The position numbers were made by a program, and so were the translations under genes. The notes beneath the pieces were generated by a model. The model was not told the DNA's origin. It worked only from the letters and a program-made list of their open reading frames with translations, and did no database searches. From Schlegelella_A sp036272325 (lineage in GTDB: Bacteria; Pseudomonadota; Gammaproteobacteria; Burkholderiales; Burkholderiaceae_C), in the NCBI GenBank assembly GCA_036272325.1, contig DATAYY010000013.1, positions 1-42,259 of the forward strand: a stretch of 42,259 bases of DNA, written 5' to 3'. Shown here one piece after another: positions 1 to 6,551 of this stretch. Each line of letters starts with the position of its first letter. Position 1 is the first letter of the stretch.

Positions 1-2
1 TG

Positions 3-806
3 CCCGGCCGCGTCGAGGCGGCCGCCCGCGACCGCGCGGCGCGCCTGACCACCGACAACATGGCCGCCTACGAATGCGTGCTGACCGGCAAGGTGCTGCA
101 CCATCGCAGCAACCGCGAGGACAACGCGAAGGCGCAGCAGCTGCTCGACCGCGCGATCCAGCTCGATCCGAACTATGGTCATGCGCACGCGTGGAAGGCA
201 TGCGTGCTCGGCCAGACCTGGGTCTACAACTGGTGCGAAAGCCGGCCGGAAACGCAGCTCCGGATCATGGAGTCGCTGCAGGCCGCGCTTGCGCTCGACG
301 ACAACGATTCCGACGTCCACCGCATCCTGGCCGCGATCAACGTCATCCAGAACAACTACGACAAGGCGGTCTATCACCAACGGCGTGCGCTCAACCTGAA
401 CCCGAACGACGACCTGGTCGTGGTGCAGCAGGGCGAGATCCTGACCTGGCTCGGCCAGCCCGAAGAAGGCATCGAGTGGATCAGGAAGGCGATGCGTCTG
501 AATCCCTACCATCCCGAGCGCTTCTGGAGCCACCTCGCGCGCGCCTGCTTCGCGGCACGCCGTTACCGGGAGGCGATCGACGCGCTGAAGTGCGTCTCCG
601 CGCCGGATCCGATGCACCTGGCAAGCATGGCGGGTTGTCACGCCAAGCTCGGCGAGGCAGCGGCTGCCGAAGAGCAGCGCCGGGCCACGCTCGCGATCGC
701 ACCGTCGTTCACGATCGCCGGCTACGTTGCGGCGCTGCACTACAAGGACCCGGTGCACGGCGAGCATCACCGCCACAGCCTCGAGCTGGCGGGCTTTGCG
801 CCCTGA
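3..806 (+). CDS. TPR-repeat protein, C-terminal part (5' end outside window)
   Basis: The frame is open to the window edge, and residues before the first in-window Met (position 60) continue the protein (GRVEAAARDRAARLTTDN), so this is a 3' fragment. It contains tandem tetratricopeptide-like helical pairs with recurring AIxLDPNYxxAxAW and ALNLNPND signatures, typical of a protein-interaction solenoid. The DNMAAYECVLTGK context resembles the TPR tails that follow adenylate/guanylate cyclase or winged-helix (CadC-type) domains, but that N-terminal domain is not visible, so the function is unassigned. The stop lies 117 bases before ettA. A perfect palindrome (CCGGCGCGCCGG, 817-828) in the gap might help end transcription. 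Sure of the TPR nature, unsure of the family. Confidence 0.8.
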   Translation, partial: PGRVEAAARDRAARLTTDNMAAYECVLTGKVLHHRSNREDNAKAQQLLDRAIQLDPNYGHAHAWKACVLGQTWVYNWCESRPETQLRIMESLQAALALDDNDSDVHRILAAINVIQNNYDKAVYHQRRALNLNPNDDLVVVQQGEILTWLGQPEEGIEWIRKAMRLNPYHPERFWSHLARACFAARRYREAIDALKCVSAPDPMHLASMAGCHAKLGEAAAAEEQRRATLAIAPSFTIAGYVAALHYKDPVHGEHHRHSLELAGFAP

Positions 807-922
807 TCCGGCCGGCCCGGCGCGCCGGAGGCGACAATAGCGGGTTGGCCCGCGCGAGCCTGGCGCGACGCATCCCCCGAACTTCCCCTCGCTTCCCGGG
901 CGCTCGCGCCCAAGACATCCGC

Positions 923-2587
923 ATGGCTCAGTACGTCTTCACGATGAACCGCGTGGGCAAGATCGTTCCGCCCAAGCGCCAGATCCTCAAGAACATCTCG
1001 CTCTCGTTCTTCCCGGGCGCCAAGATCGGCGTGCTCGGCCTGAACGGCTCGGGCAAGTCGACGCTGCTCCGGATCATGGCCGGTCTCGACCACGACATCG
1101 AAGGCGAAGCGGTGCCGATGCCGGGGCTGAAGATCGGCTTCCTGCCGCAGGAGCCCGTGCTCGACCCCGACCAGACGGTGCGCCAGGCGGTTGAGGAAGG
1201 GATCGGCGGTGCGCTGGCTGCGAAAAAGCGCCTCGACGAGGTCTACGCCGCGTACGCCGAGCCCGACGCCGACTTCGACGCCCTCGCCGCCGAGCAGGCC
1301 GAGCTCGAGGCGCAGATCGCCGCCGCCGGCAGCGAGAACACCGACCTGCAGCTCGAGATCGCCGCCGATGCGCTGCGCCTCGCGCCGTGGGATGCCGTCG
1401 TCGGCAAGCTCTCAGGCGGCGAGAAGCGGCGCGTCGCGCTCTGCCGGATGCTGCTGTCCAAGCCCGACATGCTGCTTCTCGACGAGCCGACCAACCACCT
1501 CGATGCCGAATCGGTCGACTGGCTCGAGCAGTACCTGCAACGCTTCCCGGGCACCGTGGTCGCGATCACGCACGACCGCTACTTCCTCGACAACGCCGCC
1601 GAGTGGATCCTCGAGCTCGACCGCGGCATGGGCATTCCCTACAAGGGCAACTACTCGACCTGGCTCGAGCAGAAGGAGCAGCGCCTCGAGCAGGAGCAGA
1701 AGACCGAGGACGCGCGCACCAAGGCGATGAAGAAGGAGCTCGAGTGGGTGCGCCAGAACCCGAAGGGGCGCCAGGCGAAGAGCAAGGCGCGCCTGGCCCG
1801 CTTCGAGGAGCTCTCGGACGTCGAATACCAGAAGCGCAACGAGACCAACGAGATCTTCATTCCGGTCGCCGATCGTCTCGGCCACGAGGTGATCGAGTTC
1901 GAGAACGTCAGCAAGAGCTTCGGCGACCGGCTGCTGATCGACGAGCTCAGCTTCAAGGTGCCGGCCGGCGCGATCGTCGGCATCATCGGCCCGAACGGCG
2001 CCGGCAAGTCGACGCTGTTTCGCATGATCTCGGGCAAGGAACAGCCCGACAGCGGCACGGTCAAGATCGGGCCGACCGTGAAGATGGCGTTCGTCGACCA
2101 GAGCCGGGAAGACCTCGCCAACGACAAGACCGTCTGGCAGGACGTCTCGGGCGGCCTCGACAACCTCGTCGTCGGCAAGTTCACGATGCCGAGCCGGGCC
2201 TATCTCGGCCGCTTCAACTTCAAGGGCAACGACCAGCAAAAGCTCGTCGGCAGCCTCTCGGGCGGCGAGCGCGGCCGGCTTCACCTTGCCAAGACGCTCG
2301 CCATCGGTGCCAACGTGCTGATGCTCGACGAACCGTCGAACGACCTCGACGTCGAGACGCTGCGCGCGCTCGAGGACGCCCTCCTCGAGTTTGCCGGCTC
2401 GGTGCTTGTCATCAGCCACGACCGCTGGTTCCTCGACCGCATCGCGACCCATATCCTCGCCGCCGAGGGCGACTCGAAGTGGTTCTTCTACGCCGGCAAC
2501 TACCAGGAGTACGAGGCCGACAAGAAAAAGCGCCTCGGCGAGGAAGGGGCCAAGCCCAAGCGGCTGCGCTTCCGGCCGATGCACTAG
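923..2587 (+). CDS. ettA: Energy-dependent translational throttle protein EttA (ABC-F ATPase)
   Basis: Soluble ABC-F protein of 554 aa, the normal family length. It binds the ribosomal E site and gates entry into elongation according to the ATP/ADP ratio (family knowledge). The start MAQYVFTMNRVGKIVPPKRQ is the characteristic EttA N-terminus and fixes the ATG at 923. The open frame extends far upstream but is not EttA-like there. There are two ATPase cassettes: Walker A GLNGSGKST near residues 39-47 with signature LSGGEKRR and Walker B MLLLDEPTNHLD, then GPNGAGKST, LSGGERGR and VLMLDEPSNDLD. A charged linker with the helical PtIM region (around the EQKEQRLEQEQK stretch) sits between them. It carries no membrane segments. 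A -10-like GACAAT lies at 832-837. Very confident. Confidence 0.96.
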   Translation: MAQYVFTMNRVGKIVPPKRQILKNISLSFFPGAKIGVLGLNGSGKSTLLRIMAGLDHDIEGEAVPMPGLKIGFLPQEPVLDPDQTVRQAVEEGIGGALAAKKRLDEVYAAYAEPDADFDALAAEQAELEAQIAAAGSENTDLQLEIAADALRLAPWDAVVGKLSGGEKRRVALCRMLLSKPDMLLLDEPTNHLDAESVDWLEQYLQRFPGTVVAITHDRYFLDNAAEWILELDRGMGIPYKGNYSTWLEQKEQRLEQEQKTEDARTKAMKKELEWVRQNPKGRQAKSKARLARFEELSDVEYQKRNETNEIFIPVADRLGHEVIEFENVSKSFGDRLLIDELSFKVPAGAIVGIIGPNGAGKSTLFRMISGKEQPDSGTVKIGPTVKMAFVDQSREDLANDKTVWQDVSGGLDNLVVGKFTMPSRAYLGRFNFKGNDQQKLVGSLSGGERGRLHLAKTLAIGANVLMLDEPSNDLDVETLRALEDALLEFAGSVLVISHDRWFLDRIATHILAAEGDSKWFFYAGNYQEYEADKKKRLGEEGAKPKRLRFRPMH

Positions 2588-2703
2588 CGGCTGCCGACGA
2601 TGGATCAAGCCGCGCGCGGCCGCCAATTCCGTCCGTTTCGCGAACCAATCCGCCGCCGTACCATCGAATGCGCTTCCTGCTCGCCACGCCGAGGGCTTCC
2701 CGC

Positions 2704-5484
2704 ATGTTCACGTTGAGCCTCACTCCCGCCCGCGCGCTCGGCTTCGTCATCGCCGCCGCTGGCGCGCTGGCCGGCTGCACGACGTTCCAGACCTTCGTCA
2801 CCGGCGCGGCGGCGCCGGCGCCGGGTGCGTCGGCACCGTCGGGGCCCATCGGTCCCGGCGGCGCTGCCTCGGGTCTCAGGCCACCGGGCGCGCCGCCGGT
2901 CCTCGCTGCGAACGGCGGGCTCAGGCCGTTCGCCGACCTCGTCAAGGACGCCAAGCGCAGCGACGGCGTGATCGCGTTCTGGCAGAAGGACGACAAGGTC
3001 TGGCTCGAGCTCACGCCCGACGACTTCGACCAGCCGTTCTTCCTCTCGCCGAAGCTGAAGACCGGGATCGGCGAGCGCAACTTCTACGGCGGCCTGATGG
3101 AAGACGACGGCATCGTCGAGTTCCGCCGCATCCACAACCAGGTGCAGATGATCTGGCTCAACACCGGCTACGTCGCCAAGGCCGGCACGCCGGAGGCGGC
3201 GGCGATCGAGGCCGGCTACTCGCCGAGCCTGCTCTCGAGCGCGCCGGTGCTGAGCCTGCCCGAGCCCGAGCACAAGGCGGTCCTGGTCGAGGCGAACGCG
3301 CTCTTTCTCGCCGACCTGCTCGGCTTCGGCATGGACCTGCAGCGCACGTATCGCCAGGGCTATGCGTTCGATGCGCGCAACTCGGCGATCACGACGGTGC
3401 GATCGACTCCGGACGCAGTCGTCCTCGAGGTGCTCGGCCACTATGCGACGGCGTCGATCTCGATTCCGCAGCCCGGCATGCCACCCGCCCTGGCGCCGTC
3501 GGCACCGCGCTCGCTGCCCGACCCGCGCAGCCTCTTTCTCACCATTCACTATTCGCTCGCGCGCCTGCCGGCCGAGCCGATGCACGGCCGCCGTGCCGAT
3601 CCACGCGTCGGCTATTTCGAGAGCGGCCGCTACGATTTCAGCAACGACCTGCAGCGCACCCCCCGGCAGCGCTTCGTCAACCGCTGGCGGCTCGAGAAGA
3701 AGGACCCGGCGGCGGCGCTCTCCGAGCCGGTCAAGCCGATCGTCTACTGGCTCGATCACACGATCCCGGTCAAGTACCGCGCCTCGATCACGGCCGGCGT
3801 TCTCGAATGGAACAAGGCGTTCGAGAAAATCGGCTTCAAGGATGCGATCCGGGTCGAGGTCCAGCCCGACCACGCCGACTTCGACACCCTCGACTACGGC
3901 CGTGCGTCGATCCGCTGGATGACCAACGCATCGCCGACGTTCGGTGCGATCGGGCCGAGCCATGTCGACCCGCGCAGCGGCGAGATCCTCGACGCTGACA
4001 TCGGCATCGAGAGCCTGTCGTCGCGCAACATCCGCGCCGCGCGCTCGCAAATCCTCTCCGCGAGCGGCATCGACAACCCGTTCGGCAGCACCGACGTGTC
4101 GCCCGAGGAGCTGGCCCGGCTGCTTTCCGGCCGCGTCTGCACGTACGGCGAATCGGCGGCCGAGCAGATGACCTACGCGACCGACGTCCTCGAGGCGCGT
4201 GGCGATCTCGAGCCCGGAAGCGCAGAGGCCGAGGCGTTCGTCAACGCCTACCTGAAGGACGTGACGATGCACGAGGTCGGCCACACGCTTGGGCTGCGCC
4301 ACAACTTCCGCGCCTCGCGCGTCTATACCCAGCAGCAGCTCGCCGACCCGGTGTTCACGAAGGAGCATGGCATCACCGGCTCGGTCATGGAGTACGCACC
4401 GATCAACCTCAACTCCGCCGACGAGCCGCGCGACCACTACGGCACGCCGTTCAACGACACGCTGGGACCGTACGACTACTGGGCGATCGAATATGCCTAC
4501 AGGCCGCTGCCGTCGGGCCTGACGGCGGCCGAAGAGCGTGCTGCGCTCGAGAAGATCGCCGGTCGCAGCGCCGAACCGCTGCTTGCCTACGGCACCGACG
4601 AGGACAACTTCATCGGCGTCGATCCGGAGACGCTGCAGTTCGACCTCGGCAGCGACGTCATCACGTTCGCCAAGAAGCGGATCGAGATCGCGCAGGAGCT
4701 GCTCAAGCGCCAGGAGACGAGAACGCTCCGACCCGACCAGGACTACAACGTCCTCAAGCGTTCGGTGAGCTATGCGCTGCGCGACGTCGCCCGCGCCGCC
4801 AACGTGCTGTCGCGCCAGATCGGTGGTGTCCGCACCGTGCGCGACGCGCCCGGGACCGGGCGCGACCCGCTGTCGCCGGTGCCTGCGGCCGAGCAGCGCG
4901 ACGCGCTCGATCTCATCACCGGGAGGCTTCTCGCCGCCGACAGCTTCCGTGTCTCGCCGTCGCTGCAGAGGAAGCTCGGCACCGACTTCAGCGAGCGCCT
5001 GGAGGCGCTGCGCAGCGGCGACGGCTCGGCGCAGACCGACTATTCACCGTCCGAGCAGGTGCTCGGCCTGCAGCGCGCGCTCCTCGCCGTGCTGATGAGC
5101 GACACCGTCGCGACCCGGCTTCTCGAAAGCAGCGAAAAGGCGCCGACCGGCGCGGCGCGCGCGCTGCGCATGCCCGAGCTGTACAGCCGCCTCACGCAAG
5201 CAGTCTGGAGCGAGCTCGACAGCCGCGGCGACATCGCTCCCTTGCGGCGCGAGGTGCAGCGCGACCATGTCAACCGGATCGCTGCGCTCCTCGTTCGCCC
5301 GGGCGCGGCGGCGCGCGCAGACACGCGCAGCACGGTGCGGGCCCAGGCGCGCGCGTTGCTCGAGAAGATCCGCGTCGCGAGCCACCGTCCGGGGCTGAGC
5401 GAGGAGACAAAGGCGCATCTCGCCGACAGCGCCGATACGCTCGAGCAAGCCCTCGCCGCGCGATTGCAGCGCGCCGGCGCCTAG
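2704..5484 (+). CDS. Zinc-dependent metalloprotease, probable lipoprotein
   Basis: Large exported protein (926 aa) of the bacterial zinc-dependent metalloprotease group with DUF5117/DUF4953-like regions. The zinc site HEVGHTLGLRH, with ligands H523, H527 and H533 and catalytic E524, has the HExxHxxGxxH spacing of metzincin-like enzymes. The N-terminus has a hydrophobic segment ending in LAGC, a good lipobox, so lipid anchoring at Cys25 is likely. An Ala/Pro/Gly-rich linker follows. An in-frame ATG at 2668 would give a longer signal region, but a -10-like TACCAT (2659-2664) nearly abuts it, which favours the ATG at 2704 with a short leader. The substrate is unknown. It follows ettA by 116 bases and appears to be its own transcription unit. 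Confidence 0.85.
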   Translation: MFTLSLTPARALGFVIAAAGALAGCTTFQTFVTGAAAPAPGASAPSGPIGPGGAASGLRPPGAPPVLAANGGLRPFADLVKDAKRSDGVIAFWQKDDKVWLELTPDDFDQPFFLSPKLKTGIGERNFYGGLMEDDGIVEFRRIHNQVQMIWLNTGYVAKAGTPEAAAIEAGYSPSLLSSAPVLSLPEPEHKAVLVEANALFLADLLGFGMDLQRTYRQGYAFDARNSAITTVRSTPDAVVLEVLGHYATASISIPQPGMPPALAPSAPRSLPDPRSLFLTIHYSLARLPAEPMHGRRADPRVGYFESGRYDFSNDLQRTPRQRFVNRWRLEKKDPAAALSEPVKPIVYWLDHTIPVKYRASITAGVLEWNKAFEKIGFKDAIRVEVQPDHADFDTLDYGRASIRWMTNASPTFGAIGPSHVDPRSGEILDADIGIESLSSRNIRAARSQILSASGIDNPFGSTDVSPEELARLLSGRVCTYGESAAEQMTYATDVLEARGDLEPGSAEAEAFVNAYLKDVTMHEVGHTLGLRHNFRASRVYTQQQLADPVFTKEHGITGSVMEYAPINLNSADEPRDHYGTPFNDTLGPYDYWAIEYAYRPLPSGLTAAEERAALEKIAGRSAEPLLAYGTDEDNFIGVDPETLQFDLGSDVITFAKKRIEIAQELLKRQETRTLRPDQDYNVLKRSVSYALRDVARAANVLSRQIGGVRTVRDAPGTGRDPLSPVPAAEQRDALDLITGRLLAADSFRVSPSLQRKLGTDFSERLEALRSGDGSAQTDYSPSEQVLGLQRALLAVLMSDTVATRLLESSEKAPTGAARALRMPELYSRLTQAVWSELDSRGDIAPLRREVQRDHVNRIAALLVRPGAAARADTRSTVRAQARALLEKIRVASHRPGLSEETKAHLADSADTLEQALAARLQRAGA

Positions 5485-5559
5485 CGCCGTGCCGCCGACG
5501 CGCGGTGCCGATCTCGCGCCGATCGGCGTTCGCGCGGATCGCCGCCGGCGGTGAACGAC

Positions 5560-5583
5560 AACGGCCGCCCGAAGGCGGCCGTT
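5560..5583. terminator. UUCG-loop hairpin terminator, copy 1
   Basis: Perfect 10-bp GC-rich stem (AACGGCCGCC / GGCGGCCGTT) with a four-base loop. Read on the minus strand the loop is C(UUCG)G, an exceptionally stable tetraloop, followed by GTCGTT. It lies 41 bases past the stop of the minus-strand small gene at 5625, and 75 bases past the metalloprotease stop on the plus strand, so it may serve both. The same 24 bases recur at 6068-6091. Confidence 0.75.
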
Positions 5584-5624
5584 GCGGTGGGGGATGGCAG
5601 GCCGCCGGGGGGACGGCCGTCCGC

Positions 5625-5873
5625 TCACTGCACGCGTTGCTGAACGGTCCAGGTCTCGACGGCAACCTCGGTCGGCGCATTGCGCCGGCCGGTCACGACG
5701 ACGGTCGGCAACGTCACCCGGTCGGCTTCGGCGACCCGATGGCCGACGACGGTCACGGTCGGCAGCGTCACGACCGCCTGCTCCGTCGCCAACAATTGCC
5801 CGCCGAAGCCGACTGCGCCGCCCACCAGCATGCCGAACGTCAGGACTGCGGAGAAGAGGTTTTCGGTGCGCAT
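5625..5873 (-). CDS. Small TLPTV-motif protein, copy 1 (hypothetical)
   Basis: Unrecognised 82-aa protein. Residues 5-28 (NLFSAVLTFGMLVGGAVGFG...) form one hydrophobic stretch that could be an uncleaved membrane anchor or a signal peptide. The rest carries two copies of one motif, TLPTVTVVGHR (36-46) and TLPTVVVTGRR (54-64), 18 residues apart. The motif resembles the TonB box that opens the plug of many TonB-dependent receptors; that is an observed similarity, not a demonstrated function. The start is supported by AGAAGGA ending seven bases before the ATG. It is a diverged tandem paralogue of the next gene (6118-6378), sharing upstream elements, ribosome site and terminator hairpin. Nothing else of known function is in its transcript. 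Confidence 0.75.
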   Translation of the reverse strand: MRTENLFSAVLTFGMLVGGAVGFGGQLLATEQAVVTLPTVTVVGHRVAEADRVTLPTVVVTGRRNAPTEVAVETWTVQQRVQ

Positions 5874-5918
5874 GATCGGGTCCTTCTGTCTGGGCGCATC
5901 CGGCGATGCGTTGGTAGT

Positions 5919-6004
5919 CAATGTAGGGAGCCGTCGGGTGCTTCGCCAGCGACTTGCGACGAAGCGCGGATTGGCGGCGACGAGCCGCAGAGAGCGCCGA
6001 CGAA
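5919..6004 (-). promoter_or_regulatory. Promoter and phased repeats upstream of small gene copy 1
   Basis: On the minus strand this holds CTACATTG (plus coordinates 5919-5926, -10-like TACATT), 20 divergent bases upstream of it, and then a block (5946-5968) identical over 23 bases to the block upstream of copy 2. The plus-strand heptamer CGACGA(A/G) occurs at 5957, 5978 and 5998, spacings of 21 and 20 bp. Both content and spacing are kept in copy 2 while the sequence between differs. This suggests an activator binding one DNA face upstream of the promoter. Binding protein unknown. Confidence 0.5.
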
Positions 6005-6067
6005 CGCTCTTGCGCCACGGCCCGTTGCCGGATCCCTCGGTGCGGCGACCGGCCGACTCCAAACGAC

Positions 6068-6091
6068 AACGGCCGCCCGAAGGCGGCCGTT
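6068..6091. terminator. UUCG-loop hairpin terminator, copy 2
   Basis: Identical in sequence to the hairpin at 5560-5583: 10-bp stem, UUCG loop on the minus strand, then GTCGTTT. It lies 26 bases beyond the stop of the small gene at 6118 and separates the two duplicated units. Confidence 0.75.
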
Positions 6092-6117
6092 GCAGTGGAG
6101 CGGGACGTTGCCTCGGC

Positions 6118-6378
6118 TCACTCGACCTGCCGCTCGACGATCCCGGCGGCGGCGACCTCGACCGGCGCGACGCGCCTGCCGGTCACCGTCACGGTCGGCA
6201 GCGTGATCCGGTCAGTCGCGGCGATCCGCTTGCCGATGATCGTCACTGTCGGCAGCGTCGCCACCGGCCGCGCGATCGGCGCGTGCCTGGACTGGACCAG
6301 ATCGTTGCCGAACGCGATCGTCGCGCCGGCCATCAGGCTAAACGTGACGACGGCGGAAAACAGGTTGTCGTTGGTCAT
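6118..6378 (-). CDS. Small TLPTV-motif protein, copy 2 (hypothetical)
   Basis: Unrecognised 86-aa paralogue of the gene at 5625. It keeps the N-terminal pattern MxxxNLFSAVxTF with a hydrophobic stretch to about residue 28, and then two motifs, TLPTVTIIGKR (41-51) and TLPTVTVTGRR (59-69), again 18 residues apart. A slightly longer linker separates membrane segment and first motif. The start is supported by AGAAGGAGCCGATC before the ATG, nearly the same leader as copy 1. The motif looks like a TonB box, so it might contact TonB or a receptor plug in the periplasm; that is speculation. It reads away from the GGDEF-EAL gene end, with its own upstream elements. Confidence 0.75.
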   Translation of the reverse strand: MTNDNLFSAVVTFSLMAGATIAFGNDLVQSRHAPIARPVATLPTVTIIGKRIAATDRITLPTVTVTGRRVAPVEVAAAGIVERQVE

Positions 6379-6422
6379 GATCGGCTCCTTCTGTCTGGCG
6401 CATCGGGTGACGCGTTGACAGG

Positions 6423-6508
6423 CAATGTAGGAAGACGCGACGCGCCTTCCCAGCGACTTGCGACGAAGCGCGATTCCGGTCCGACGAGTCGCTTCTTCGG
6501 CCGACGAA
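6423..6508 (-). promoter_or_regulatory. Promoter and phased repeats upstream of small gene copy 2
   Basis: Same architecture as 5919-6004: CTACATTG on the minus strand (plus 6423-6430), 20 unconserved bases, and the 23-base identical block (6450-6472). CGACGA(A/G) repeats start at 6461, 6482 and 6502, intervals 21 and 20 bp. An imperfect palindrome (6491-6510) covers the outermost repeat and may also act as a weak terminator for the GGDEF-EAL gene. Confidence 0.5.
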
Positions 6509-6551
6509 GCCGCGCCGCGACGGCGCCGCCGGGGCTGCGAAAGCGCGCCCG

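Noticed and set aside
74..922. Long upstream extension of the ettA reading frame
   Set aside because: It overlaps the TPR gene in another frame, its translation is Arg/Ala/Pro-rich shadow sequence, and EttA homologues start at the MAQYVFTMNR Met.
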